Assembly (NCBI GenBank): GCA_000708835.1
Contig: DF237180.1
Location: 1-64,000, forward strand
From: Klebsormidium nitens
Taxonomy: Eukaryota; Streptophyta; Klebsormidiophyceae; Klebsormidiales; Klebsormidiaceae
Direction of reading: 5' to 3'
DNA length: 64,000 bases
The notes beneath the pieces were generated by a model. The model was not told the origin of the DNA, did not search any database, and was given only the letters and a program-made list of their open reading frames with translations. The position numbers and the translations under genes are program-made. Shown one piece after another: positions 45,951 through 59,400 of this stretch. Each line of letters starts with the position of its first letter. The first letter of the stretch is position 1.

Positions 45951-47485
45951 CGTGTAACCTCCACCCCCCCCCCTGAACAATCATCCAAGTCAGGATTTGG
46001 TGAGGTTCTCATGTGCTTCTCCAAACTACTGAAATGTTTGTGATTGCCTAGGATAATTGTATACTGTCGAACAATCTCGCTGAGGGCACAACTTCTTGAT
46101 TTGAAAGTTTCATTCGGAAGGTGCTCTTTCACCTTCCTCCAAATTACTGACATGTTGCTGACAATGCATCCAGGATAATATCATGATTGATTACTGCAAA
46201 GTACCTCACAAAGTCCTGCAAATACCTGGCAGTGTTGCTGACGCTCAGGTCTAGACCAGAACTGGCCCACTAACGAGGGGCGCCGCCTGCAGTCTTGTTT
46301 GTCCCTGACTTCTTCAGGGCACTGAACGAAGGCCACCAAAACACTTGTGATACCTAAACCCTCTGCAGGACGTCAAATGGTGCGCCAATGTCAAGCAACG
46401 ATGATGGAACACCGTATCTGAGCTTGGGAAGCGCAAGGGAAAAGCCAAATGGAGTGGGCGCAACTGTCAAGATTGCATTTGCAGCATGGGACAATATTCA
46501 ATGGGAGATGTTTGCTGTCCAAGGCCAGCTGTTTCAAGCAGTGGCAGTGGCAGTGTTTGGAGCAATTTGGAGCGAAAACTCGGCAAGTGTAACGGGGATC
46601 GACGGCAATGTTTCGAACACGTAATGTGCATGGTAGAGACATGGAGGAGGTCGAAGGCCTGGTGCGGCCCAATTTGGCCGAAGAGGAGGACGGGACCAGC
46701 TAGGCCCTGCAGTGCTGCAGCTGCATTCAGCATTGCCCACATGAGCTGCTGCCATTGTTGGAGACGTGCTCTAGAACCGAAGAAGTCCTGTCTTCCTGCC
46801 AGGGTGTGAGATTGTAAAAGACAACGCGCAGCTAGGAAGCGTGGGGGGCCAAGTTTCTTATGGTTTTAAGGTTGGACGAGGACTTCTGATTTGCCCGCTT
46901 CGAAGTTGCCAGCAGCCAGGCCATCGGTGAAAGAGCTGACACAGAGCCGGTTAAGGACTGCAGGCGGATGCTTTCTGGCCCAAAGGCACGTAACCTTGAC
47001 AGAATCTTTTTCGAGGGTTTCCTTCTTGAAGGCGTTTCGCAAGTGTCGATCTCCTTCCTGGTGGAGAGGTCTTGCAGCAATGGCTGCATGACCAGCTGAT
47101 CTTGACGAGTACACTCCAGCTGCTTTCGCCTACTTTCTGCAGAAGCTTGACGCTGGACTTTCTTTCAAAGAGTTTGCTTCCTGAGAACGCTAAACGTTTA
47201 CCCCCAGGCAAATCCAATCCGTGCATGGCATTGCCCAGGTAGGCATCTTCTCTAAAACTCAGGAAATCCTGATTTGCAGCCCGCCACCTCATTATCTTAG
47301 TTGGTCTGGCTTGACTTCCTTTCCTAGTTGTTGCAGAAACCTTTGCAGAACATATACAGTCGGCAAGCGTCAAAGAAAGAAAGCACTCTGTGTGACCACC
47401 GACAGGCAACAACAGCCAAGCCCATACGATCCTGGTAAGAAGCTCACAGGTGAGTTTCTAGAATGATAGCGGGCCGCTTGCCACC
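45951..47485. promoter_or_regulatory. Divergent region between UBR7-like and EDM2-like genes
   Basis: The two start codons point away from each other across 1535 bp. The interval holds both promoters and probably untranslated exons. Several overlapping open frames on both strands (for instance 46951-47412 minus, 153 codons) have no recognisable domain. A decayed gene cannot be excluded. Confidence 0.4.
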
Positions 47486-50400
47486 ATGGCAAACAAAGGG
47501 TCAGAACCCCAAAGGCAATCTGCTGAAAGGGACCAAATCAGTCATCGAAAGCAAAGTCCAAGTGACAAACAGGTTCATTACAGAAACAGAGAAAGGGTGG
47601 AAATCTTAGGACAGGGGGGTCTGAGAAGTCCTGGTCCACACACCCTCGGCAGTGGTCTCGCACAACATGTGCATGCTGCTATTAGTAAGCAGAAAGAATC
47701 GACGCAGACGGCAATCGCAGCAGGTGGTGGAGCGAGGGCAAGCAATCCAAAGCCAGAGCACCGGCAAAAAGCGGGCGAGACTGGCGCTAAGATAATAGAA
47801 GCAAGTAAAGTGGACTTCAAAAGGGGCAGTCTAGCGGAAGGGAATCAGGCCATTGTGGGGCTGGGCCAAGGGATTCAGCAATCTGTAAAGAGGGGAGGGG
47901 AACACGGCCAGCTCCGTCAGGACGCGTCTGGGAGTCCGGAAGCAGAAGTGGGGCAGGAGGGACCTAGAGCGGGGACTGGTACAAACGAGGCAGAGGCAGA
48001 ACCTGCAGATGATGGTAAGTGCAGCCTTTGGACTACTGCTTTGACTTTCTGCGCAGGATTGATGTAAAGCGTTTCGGGCCAGCGATGGTGAACGCCAAGC
48101 CCTGAAGACAAGCACAGTCGAGGGATTGTGGACACCTGTTTGCTTCAATAGCACTTGGGTCAAAAAAGTGTCTCGTTGAGACCTGTTCCTATCGCGGTTG
48201 TCTTCTTGACTGAGGAGTACTGCCTGAAGGTGGAAAGATAATCTGAACAGCTGGATTTGTTCCTCAGTGTTCGTTGAAAGAATCATGATTGCTCATTCTT
48301 GACATAGTCACAGACATACGTGATACACTCTTCAGCTCTTTGTGGTGGAGGGGTAGAAAGCAAAAGGGCTGATAAGGGTGGGGGATGCCCTGTCCGTCAA
48401 ATGAGAAGCTAAGAACACCCCATCAAATGTGCCTACGTAACTGCGCCATGTTTGACATCGCGTCATACTACCTCTGCAGTGCCAGACGTCAAGAAGCTGG
48501 AGTTCGTGCGCAACCTGCTGAGCAAGGTGGAAGAGTGGAAGGCTGACAACCCTGGCAAGTCTCTCAAAGCCGATCAGCAGATTAAGCTGGGAGAGTGGCT
48601 CAAGCGGGAGCACTCGCTCCTCCGCCGCCTCGACATGCTGCCGTCCTCGCTGCAGCAGAACGGAACTGGGAAGGTGGCAGGGCCACAGGTTGTCAGCACT
48701 CCTCGTGCGACTGGCGCTCCAGAGTTTGCCAAACAGTCGCCCCGTGTGCAAGCCTCTTCAAACCTGGCGGCACCCACCTCTAGTTCACCGAAGCAGCCAC
48801 ACGGCACTCTTCCAGCGAGAGTGGACCCCTCTGAAGCGAGCCCTAAGCAGGTCTTCACGAGCAGGCAGCCTGATCACGCGAAGGCTGCTTCCACGAAGTC
48901 TGCGACTTCTTCGGCATCGCCCCAACTATCCAAGCCCCAAACCGCTAAGCCTCAGGCGCCCCGCTCACTGCTCCAGTCTGGCGCTTCTGCATACTCCCCC
49001 ACGAAGAAAGCTGACCCAGTCTCCCAGCAGTCTCTTTCCGCAAGGAAGATCGAAAGTGCCCCGCCCCCGCTGACCATGCCTCCTGTTCGCAGCGCGCCGC
49101 AGCCAATGGCGCTGACCAGTCCAACTCCCCAGCCCAGGATCTCCCTCTCAAGCAACGCGACCCCTGCAAAAGCCCCGCAGTCCTTCGCCCCGAAATCTGA
49201 CGGTCTAAAGGTTTCAGAGGTTCCTCAGGAGGACGGTCAAGCGTCTCGGACAAAGGTCGTCGGAGGTGGCGGCCCCTGGGCGGTTCTTGGCTTAGACGAC
49301 GACCTGGGCGTGTCGGAAGCGCTGCGCCTCTCACAAGCCCTTCAAGTGCGGGACAGCGACCCTTTTCTTGAGGCCGAGCGGCCTCCTCTGGCAACGGAAC
49401 GGAAGCCGGCGGAGGTCTCCAAGAAGGCCGGGCAGCCAGGAGCAGCTCATCAGGTTGCGACACTTTCCGGGCGGAAGGAGGTGCTTGGCACGAGCAACGG
49501 GCTGGGGGCAAGGGTGGACGACGTGAAGGCCAGGCTGGACGCACTTGCGGAGCGGAAGGGTCTCCGGTGGGTTCAGGAGGGCGGTAAAGTGGCGGTGGAG
49601 GTCAGGGAGCGGAAAGGTGGGGGCATGCCGGGGGAAAAGTCGGCTGCCTCAGATGAGGGTGTGAAAGAGCGGAGCGCGGCGAAGGGAACGGGTTGTCAAG
49701 TTGGTGCGGAAGGATTCAAGCCACAGAGCAGCTTGGAGGTGAGGATGCTTGTTGGCTCAGGGGGGACTGGGTCGATTCCTGAACCCCACGAGAAGGAGCC
49801 AAAGCAGAGCAGTTTGGAGGAAGGAAGGGTCGGTCTGGAAGAGAACGGGCCAGGGAGGGCTGGCAAAGCTCTCTTGGTTGAACCAGCGGGGCTTACTCGA
49901 AGCGTGGAGAAGAACGGCGAAGTTTTGACGGGTGTGGCAACGAGTCCCTCGAAGGGCACGGCAGTTGCGCTGGGCATTGAAGCGTGGGGCGGGCAGCGTC
50001 ACTTCATCTTGCAAGCAGCGAACTGTGTCTCCTCAGTTCCGGAAAGAAAGGACGCCGATGACGGGGCTGCAGGAGATTCTCCCGACTCGAGCAAGGAAAA
50101 CCGTGGGGAAAGAATTGTCTCGACGCCTGGGACAGGTGGTGCTTCCCCCGGTCCCTCGGAGAAAGGACAAAAACGGGGCGGAAAAGTGGCCAAGGGGGGT
50201 GACGATGTAAAGGGGCTTGTGCAGTGTGACGAGTGCGGAAAGCTCCGGATCCTGAGGCGGGAGGGCCTTGCCTTGCGGGAGGAGCTCAATGCCAGGGACT
50301 GGTGGACGTGCGACATGGCGGGGGGCGGGGCATCGTGCGAAGACCCCGAGGATGCGGGCGTCGATGCGCTCAACTTCTTGAAGCCGAAAGATGGAGGGGC

Positions 50401-53400
50401 AGGCGGAGCGAAGAGGAAACTCGGGGCGTTTGGTGATGAGAACGATGGGAATATCGGAGACGGGTTTAAGGCTGGCTCCGTCAAGAAGATCAAGCTGCTG
50501 TTGAGCCCTCAGAAGAAGCCCAAGCTCGAGTCGAAGAAGGGCAAGAGCCCAGTGAAGCACAAGACCCTGGTTGTGAAGCACGATAGCAAGAGTGAGCGGC
50601 AGGAGGGTGGGCTCGGAAAGGCAAGCTCTGATCCAAGCAAGGTAAAAGCAGCGGCAGCAGAGGAGAGCGCGAGTGAGGGAGGTGTCCCTAGAGGCGACTC
50701 GGAGCAGCATGCTGGGAGCTACTTTGTGCCGGATGGTTTCACTCTCATCTTCACGGCTCGAAACACGGAGAAGTCGGTTGCCATCAACGCTCCAGGCGAT
50801 CTGTGAGTGACTTCCCTCCAAGTCTGCTGCCCCTGATTCCCCTACGGAATGAAGTACTTATGTCTGTCAGCGACTGCAGAACCTGGGAGGACTCAAGACT
50901 CTGTAATTTGCAGTTCCTTTCGAGGCATAGAATCTGCTTCAGGTCGCTTTCTTGTCCGACTCAAACCGGCATATACCTGGAAAGCGGCCCTTTTAGCGTT
51001 GTGCTTTAGAGACCCACCCGTTGTGTACAAGTGGTTCTTAAGGGGATGCGACCCCATGTTGAAATGGGAATGGCACCGATAAGTTTGTCCTTAAGCACAT
51101 TGCTTCGATGCACGTTGGTTTGAAGATTTCGTGGAGAGGTTTTCTGCATTTGTTTCCCCACCAAAGAAGAGTCCCGCCGCTCAAATTAATCATGGGTTAT
51201 GCCAACCAAAGCCTACGCTCCTGGATCGGTCTAGTGCAGAGAAGGCATCACAAATGATCGAACTAAGCGTCCATGCTCTTGTTATCACGAAGCAACGCCT
51301 AAAGTCAGTAATTTCTGGTTGTGCAGGCGCTATAACATGCCCCCTGGTTGTGAGTTGCCCGTGGATGCAAAGGGGAGGAAGCTCACATACTTGCAGTCGA
51401 ACATAAAGGTGGAAGAGTAAGTTTTTGCACCCCAATACACCTTCGAACTTGAGTAGAACTCAGCACAGATCGACGGAGGTCCTCCATGATGAATATCACG
51501 ACTGTGGAGTCTTCTTATTGCTCTCTCTTTCGAACGACTTGTGTGTTTGTCAGGTTTCCGTGAATTTCGACGTTCATTTAAAAGTAGACAGATCATCACC
51601 TCATGAAGCAATTTACCCAACCTCTGCATGCGTAGACCAAGTACCACCATAAGGTCGCACTCACGTCTTGCTTCTGTGCCCTTCTTAGCGACTTGCTCGG
51701 TTGGTCACTGAGTTGCATGATATGGCCTACTTATGCCAGTACAGCTCTAGCACATGTGAGAAAGCACGGTTGTTCGCAGTTCATTTTGATTGATTGGGTG
51801 GGCCAAAAGATTGTTCGTCGCTGACAAGAAAGTATGCAAGCACGCAATGCCCTCACCTGCACCGTTTGAACAACTTGCCAGCGAATCCGAGTTCTGCATT
51901 GGAGGTCGACAGGGAGCATTTAAATGACTGCCGCCTGACGAAGGCTTGGGGTCGAAGTTGGGTGCGGCCCCCATCGATCGACGATGACAACCTTTTTTGC
52001 TGACTCCAGTAGCGTGCCTCCAGGCCTTAGATGTTTGTTCTATTTATAGCTTCCTCTCTCTTCCCCTTATTTTTTGTACCATTCACAGGAGTAGAGCAAG
52101 CAACCATTAGACCAAAGAGACTGACATCCTAGCTGCATCATTGATGACTTCTTGACCAGGGGTTCGACCGGGGGTTCTTCCTGACGGAGCAGGTGCTGGC
52201 TGACCGAGCTAAACTTTGCCGACTTCCATGTCAAATTCCCTATCATGATTTCCATGTTCCTTTTCTCTGTAGGTTTCTCTCCCTCAATCAGCACCACCCA
52301 CTTGTGAAAGGGCTTTCTACAAACGACTTCTTCTTCTCGGGCCGAAAGTTTGAATCAATGCTGGTGGAAGCCTACGGTGCTGGAGCACAGAGAGACAAGT
52401 GGGTATTCAAGAACGACGGTGGAGTTATGGAGGTTACCAGGGCCGGCCAAGTTGTGCCTCCAAAGAAGTTGTACTTACCACCCGAGACAACTACTAAAAA
52501 GGGAGTCTCTAGTCCGGCTAAGAAGCGGAAAGGGCTTGAGCGAGAAACGGAGAAAGGCGTCAAAAAGCTTAAGATTGGACTGTCTTCGAGATTCTCAAAA
52601 CCGCTCTCAAATGGGGTGGGGCTTTCCAAAAGAGGAGGACAGGGCGCGATCATAGCGGCTCAGGATGGTGAGGACGCAAAGAAGAAAGAGCCCCGATCGG
52701 AGGGTGTCCCCAAGCTTCAAAAAAGCTCTCGGAAAGTCATAGGCGGCGAAGATTCATCGCGTCTGCCAACTCTACCGGACGTACACGAGCATGGGAAATC
52801 CGCAGACGCAAGTGAAAAAGAAGCTTGTCCCAAGGAAGTCACGAACTTCAGCGTGGAGGATGTCGAAGGAAACATGCAACCTGTGGACCAACTCAACCTC
52901 GTCCAAGAGGACGCTGAGGGAAAGCTGAAACGGTTGGTCTTGGTTGGAAAAGCACAGGACGGAGGGGACGTGGAGAAGTATGTCTACAGGTGGAAAGTTA
53001 GTGTTGAGCCTTTTGGCATTGCGGTGAAGACGAAGAAAGCTGGTGAATGGTAAGTTTTGCCACTTCGGTTTTTGCAACTCAAGGGAACAGGTTTGGAAGT
53101 GCATAGGGTTGTTGAATCCGGTTTATCGTTTTTCAACTGGTGTTGATGTTGCGCTTGTTGATCGAAATCCTCTTTCAATACAGACCGTTTGCCAACATTG
53201 GACTGTCTCGAAGCAAGGCATTTGTCCAAATCGTTGTCAATGCTCGGCAGTATAGTGTGAGAGGATTTGGACATCGAATGTTCAATCGACACATCCAGAG
53301 AATCACTTTGAAATATTTAAGACGTTTATTGGTGTTACCGGGCGTGGCAATTCACGTAGCTTGCACTACCAGACGTTCCTTTTGCGGGTTGTCTGCTGAG

Positions 53401-56400
53401 AGCATTTGAAGGCAGGAAAGCTTCGCTTATGGGAACTTCGAGAAGGCCTTCCCGGAACACGGATCATAGACAAATTACTCACAACGTTTACGTCCTACCA
53501 GGGTTTTCTTGGACGTGGAGAAGGCTGAAAGCAACTATGGCCTTATCCTCGCGCCTTTGAAGCAGAGGCTAGCTCTACTACGGCCTCTGCTAGCCATCAA
53601 GACACTTGCTTGGACCGATGTCAAGAGCACCATGCTAAGGAGCCTCGATGCCGAGGCCGACCTTCTGTTCCTCCGGACATGGCTGGGAAAATTGAGGTCC
53701 GACAAGAACGAGGTATGGCAAGGCTCCGGTTTTGCAATTATAGGAGGCACTGAAGCTCGAAGACTGCAATGAGTGCTAAATTAGTTTGGATTTCATTTCT
53801 GTTGGCATGACCTTCTATGGCCCAGTTGGGTTTTCATGACCCAGCAAGCCTAGCGAGTAGACGAGCAACCAGTTAATTGACTGGTTGCGTTCAAAGTTGG
53901 CAGGTTTGGTCTCCATAGTTTTCGAAAAGAGGAAGCAACCACGCAGTGTGTAGGCCAATGTAATGCAAGTGGCATTAGATGACATGGGGAGAAAATTGGT
54001 TGTTGTGCCTATGAAGAAGGTGTACCCTCCGGTATTCTTGTGGAGATTTATCGAATCAGGATGAAGCATCGTTCGGTTGAGAGCAAGGTTGCTTGTCATT
54101 CGTCATGGAAGCGAAGTGAATTGGACACAACTTCTCTTTGTTAAAATGTAACCGGGCCTAAGCATTTCATAGAGTAGTGCAGCTGGCATCCCACCTTTTA
54201 CTCTCGACGAAATCACGAGGCCAAACCTTCGGAAGCTTTGGACCAATTCTTCCGATTGCAACTTGGTCAACCTACTTATGTGGGTTTGAAGAGGGCAGTA
54301 GTTCCCCTATAAGAAGACGTCGTTGGAGCCTGCTAAGGGCCGTTGTGCAGGGGGCAACCTAAGAACAGTCGCTAGGTAAACAGCAACCCACGCCGTTTAT
54401 TTTGTAAGCATGATGTCCTCAAACTCCTCAATCCTCTACGCAGGTATCCTTGGCTATGGATGGCTACAAGGGGTACTTGGAGGCGATGCCTCTTGACATC
54501 CTTGACCCCACGGACGATGCCTATGTTGAGACGACGTCGCTTGACACTCCCTTCAACGAAGACCAAGTAGCCGTGAATGAAGTCACCGCAGAGGACGAGG
54601 AAGTTGCGCGCACGTTTTTAGAGGAGCCGCAGGAGGCGACTACTCTTGGGGACTTCGTGTGCGCCATCTGCGATGATGGCGGTGGCGACGTGCTTCTTGT
54701 GTGAGCATGCCTCGTTTGAGCTTAATCTTTCCTCATTCAAACAGATTTTGATCCCCTCTGTGTCCTTAGTCGTGATTTTGTGAATCTGGGATCGAGTCTG
54801 ATCTTCATCATGGCCTCATCCTCACCAGCAAATCACGAACTTTGGTACGATGGCCGACGCGCTATCTTTGTAATCCAATTTTCAGCTGATAGTAACCAGG
54901 CCAAGAGGAAGATTTGGGTTTCGACTATCAAGGTTGCAAGTTGTGGCGTCATTCCAAGAGAGGCAGTTCGGACCGTTCAAATCATTGACGTTGATCTAAA
55001 AGAAGGTGGTGAGAAGGAAGCCGCTTGTTCCCCGACCAATTCGGGATGGTGCGTTTTTGCAGCTTTCGGAGAAGAATGGATGATACTGAACTTCATTGTG
55101 AGGGCTTTCGTTTTGATGCTGCAAGTTCGGCCCCTCCTTCTCTTTGCTCGTTCTAGTTTCAGCAAAAGCAACTGCTTCCAAGCTCTTGACAACACAAGCA
55201 GGAAATGTTTTTGTCGCTATTGATGCATTTTGTCTCTTGGTGACTCGTTATGACTTTTCAAAAAAATGACATCCTTGGTCAGATCCTTGTTGGTCCTTAA
55301 GGCAAAGCAGGAGTGCTATGATTACATATGCTTTGGAATCAAAGATCGGGGAATAGTTTTAATTGATCGTGAGCGATGATGCTTCTTGTTTGCAGATGCG
55401 ATGGGGAGTGCATGCGATCCTTTCATCCCCGACGGAAGGATGGCAAGGATAGCAACTGTGAAAGTCTTGGGATGTCGGAGAAGGAAGTGAAGGTTAGTCC
55501 AAGGTTTCACTTTTGAGATAGAAGGTGTGGCATCCGGATTCGAGCAAAGCTCTCAATATTGAATGTGTCTCGGAATTTCCCGCCATCTGAAAGGGTTCTG
55601 GCCAGTGAGAGACATGATTGCCGACCAAACCTTCACATAGGACAAATAGAGGGCGCGACTCAAGACGCATTACATCCGACTTGGCTCGAGCCAAAAGCTT
55701 CTTCGTGTGTGAATAGCGTGTGTTGCTTGTCTTTGGAAAGGTGTCCATCTTCTCATCAAAACAGATCGCGCCTTTTCAGGACCCTCTATCGATGGGGGCG
55801 ATGGTAGCAAAAACTTTGTTTGGTAGCGGAAAAGCTCAAGGCGGTTCTGTGTCTAATGTTTTGCCTCTAGAATGCTGCTGCACCTTGACCTTGTTTCACT
55901 GCCTTGCAGATGTACCTGGGGGACGACGTGCCGTTTCTGTGCCCCAATTGCAAGGCATTCCAACACCAGTGTTACATCTGTGGCAAGTTAGGGGACTCCG
56001 ACAAGCAGAATTCGGCCCGTGAGGTAAGATCAAATTTCGAATCCGAAGGATGGGTCCCACACTTCTTTTGACCTACCTGAAGTTTTGAACCGCTTTTGGA
56101 AGATGCGAGGTTTGAAAACCTTGGTGGATTCGCAAGTGACGTAGATATCATTGTGGCTCTGCTGTCGGGTTTCCCTGTAAGTCCTTACGGGGTGGAAGGT
56201 TGAGCATCGTTTAAAGCTGGCAGTTCTTCAATCAATTCGAAGCTTTGTGCCAAAAAAACCGGAAACGCGTTCGCTCTTCCTCCAGATTATTGCAATCCTT
56301 GACGTGTGGTGTCTGTCATTGCCGGTCTTGCACCGTTGTCCCAATGCACATGAAGCTGTTTCTGAGGACTTTGAACCATATGTTTAGACATTGTGGCTCT

Positions 56401-59400
56401 GATTTCAGTACGTCTTTGTACCTTGTGTGACTATGGCTCCTGGTCTGCAAAATAATGTCCGATTTTCACCATCTTTTTCAGGGCAGGAGTTTCGTCAAAG
56501 CTAAGCTGAGCAACCACGTGAGTCTCTCTTGAGAGCAGCCATTTCGACCACACCAAGCTTAAAAGTAGGACCCAATTGAATGTTACGTACCTTTCTGACG
56601 TGTGACAACTTCTTGACGGTCCCGAGGTTTTTTTCCGGCAGGAGTACAAGTGCGAAGTCGCGGGCTGCGGGCACTTCTACCACCCAAACTGCGTGGCCCG
56701 GTACGAGCTGCCCGGCGGCACGCTGGAAGAGATCGAGGATCGTGAGGCGGCGATCCAGGACAGCACGGGGTTCTTCCAGTGCCCCCTCCACACGTGCGAC
56801 GTCTGCAAAGGCGCTGAGGAAGATCTGGAGCAGGACGGTGGAGCGCTGGTCCGCTGCCGGCGATGCCCGGTGGCTTACCATGTCAAGTGCCTGCCGAGGT
56901 AATCACCGTCGAGACGAAAATACACTCTTTTTTTTGCGGACTTCGCTGGAATTACAGAGTTTGTGAGTTTCGAAGAATGAAGAAGAGGTGCGGCAGGGGG
57001 CTCTCGCGTATGGATGTCTGAATACTCAGTGATGTTGCATTGTTTCTCTGGGTTTCCATGTCGACGGTACCCCTTTGATCGGATTGCGTGAACCGTCATC
57101 GAAAAGAAGGTGTCATGTTTTCTTCCGTGTCAATGGGAACACTTTTGTTGGAGTGCGTGAGCAGTCAACGAAAGTGATTGTTTGATTCCGACGCTCCTTG
57201 CAGTGACCTTCCGACATCGGGCGATGATGGGGAGTTTCAGAGAGCCTGGGGACCTGGCGTCGAAGACGTCGAGCATCCCATTGAACAGCGCCTGTGCTAC
57301 TGCCGGTATGTCAAAGAGGTTTCTTGACTGGTCTTGAATCAGCACTCATCGAGTAAGATCTGATGCACCTTAATTCTACGAGCGAGCCTGGCCATTTACA
57401 AATGACCGTTAAAGTGGCGCAATCTGTCGGTGAAGGTCTTGTACTCAGTCCGGCTTTCAAAGCATAGCTACCTTGCTGTCCTGCTGTTCAACGTTCGGCT
57501 TCTTTTCTATCTACTTGGATTTTGCAAACCGCGCGAGGATCATGTCGCAGCTGGCGGGACTTTTCGGACTTAAAATCCGCTCTCCGTGTTTTTCTGCTGA
57601 GGCCTTCCACGTCCTTTCTTTTGCAGGAAGCACTCCATCGACAAGACTCTCCTCACGCCCAAGCGGAACCACCTCAAACTCAAGCCCCGAAACCGCGCGC
57701 CGCTGGCCATCGAGGTCCCGAAGCGGACAGTCGCGTCCCCTGGTCGGACGCCCCTCGCCGACTCCGCTCCAGAAACCCCTAAACCCTCCCCTAGCAAAGC
57801 GCTGACCCCTAGTAGACCGTCAGCGTCCGACCCCGACCTAGCGGTAGCACCGACACCCTCCGCGAAGACCCCTCCATCGGTTTCCGAAGGACTCCCTGAC
57901 GCAATTCCCCCTCCAACACCAATAAGGTCGGCTGCCAAATCCGAAGTCTTGGCTCCTTCAGCGGAAGAAGCTGAGGAAGAGCGGCAGCCTTCAAATATTT
58001 TGGAAGTTGCGTCGGCAGCAGGGGACGCGTCACAGCCGGCGTCCGTCAAGACCTTGGGGGTCGAGGACGAACTTCCCCCTCCCGAAGAAGTTCCTCCTGC
58101 CCTGGAGGCAGCGGAGGGACTGGAAGTCATTGCAGCGGTCGAGGTCGATGAGGGACCACCGCTGGAGGTAAAACACTCTGTTACTCGTTCTGGTGGCGCC
58201 ACAAGTGTTGTAAGTCGACAAGTCGGTTGAAAGATATGTTGAAGATTTTGCCTCGTCGAGGGCCGGGGTTTGAAGCGATTCTGTGGCTGTCGGGTTCTTG
58301 GACGCAGCCAGAGTTTAGAAACGGTGCATAGTCTGGTCGCTTCAACCGTGCTGGTCGTGTTCGTATCCGCAAATCCGGTATCGTGTTCAGTGGCAGCACG
58401 TTTGTGCGTCTGGGTGTGGACTTTCTCGTGTCATCCAATCATGCTCGATCCAGGATTGCCTCGGGTTGGGCTCGAGTCGGAATTGAGATCCAAGATGAGA
58501 TTTTGAGCTGCAAGCGCTTGTCTCTGCAGACTCAGGTGGCGGAAGCCGACGACGAAGTCGGCGAAATCGTGTGGGAGGGGCTGCCCAACGGCGAGCTCGA
58601 AGACGTCACGTCGCCTGAGGCCCTCGAGGTCATCGCGAAGCAGTGAGTGCTCTGAGTCTCATCAGATTGTAAGTTGCCGTACCGTTTGCTTGCCCGGGGT
58701 AGATTGGTTGGCGACGTAGAATGTGAAGTTAGGGCTCGGTAGAAAGCCTTTTCCGAAAGACCTGATTGTCAAGTGCTGACTTCAAAGCAGATCGATTGTT
58801 GGAACTCCTCTTAGCACCGCAATGTTTGAGTCGGCGAAACGCGTACCAACAGATTTACCTCGTTCTTTGCCAAGGCTGATGGCGCCAGTCGCTTTGTTTG
58901 GCAGTTTGGGCGAACAGATCGAGCAGGCGGAGAAGGCGATTGCCATGAGTCAGGTCCGGGGGGTTCTGGTGACGCCCAGCATCTACAGCGCCCAGGGGGA
59001 CACGCGCTCGCGCATCATGCCCAAGTCGCGGCTCGAGCCCATCTGCAACGTAAGGCGGCTGTCCTGCGCTCTGCCACATGCTTTTTGCTGCTTTTCTGGT
59101 CGTCTCCTTGTTCAGATATCGGTGAAATATGGGCTTTCTGGTACTAGAAAAGAACTCCCGGGGGTCATAAGTTCGGCAATACACTGTTCCGTTCGCCCGA
59201 CTGTGTTGGCGGTCGCTTGTCAAAGACGCTGGTGTTTGTGACTGTTGCGGGGTGGCGGTCTTACTACCGACGGAGATGTCTGCAGTGTGGATGCAGTCTC
59301 CGGCTTCACTGCATTGACTGCACAATCTGGACGGGTTCCATAAGCCCTAATGGACACCAACGCTTGGTTCGCGTGCAGGCGATTGAGAAGGCGAAAGCGG

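Noticed and set aside
46951-47412. 153-codon open frame on the minus strand upstream of the EDM2-like gene
   Set aside because: No recognisable motif; adjacent frames are also open. It could be a 5' untranslated region or decayed sequence, but a gene cannot be supported.
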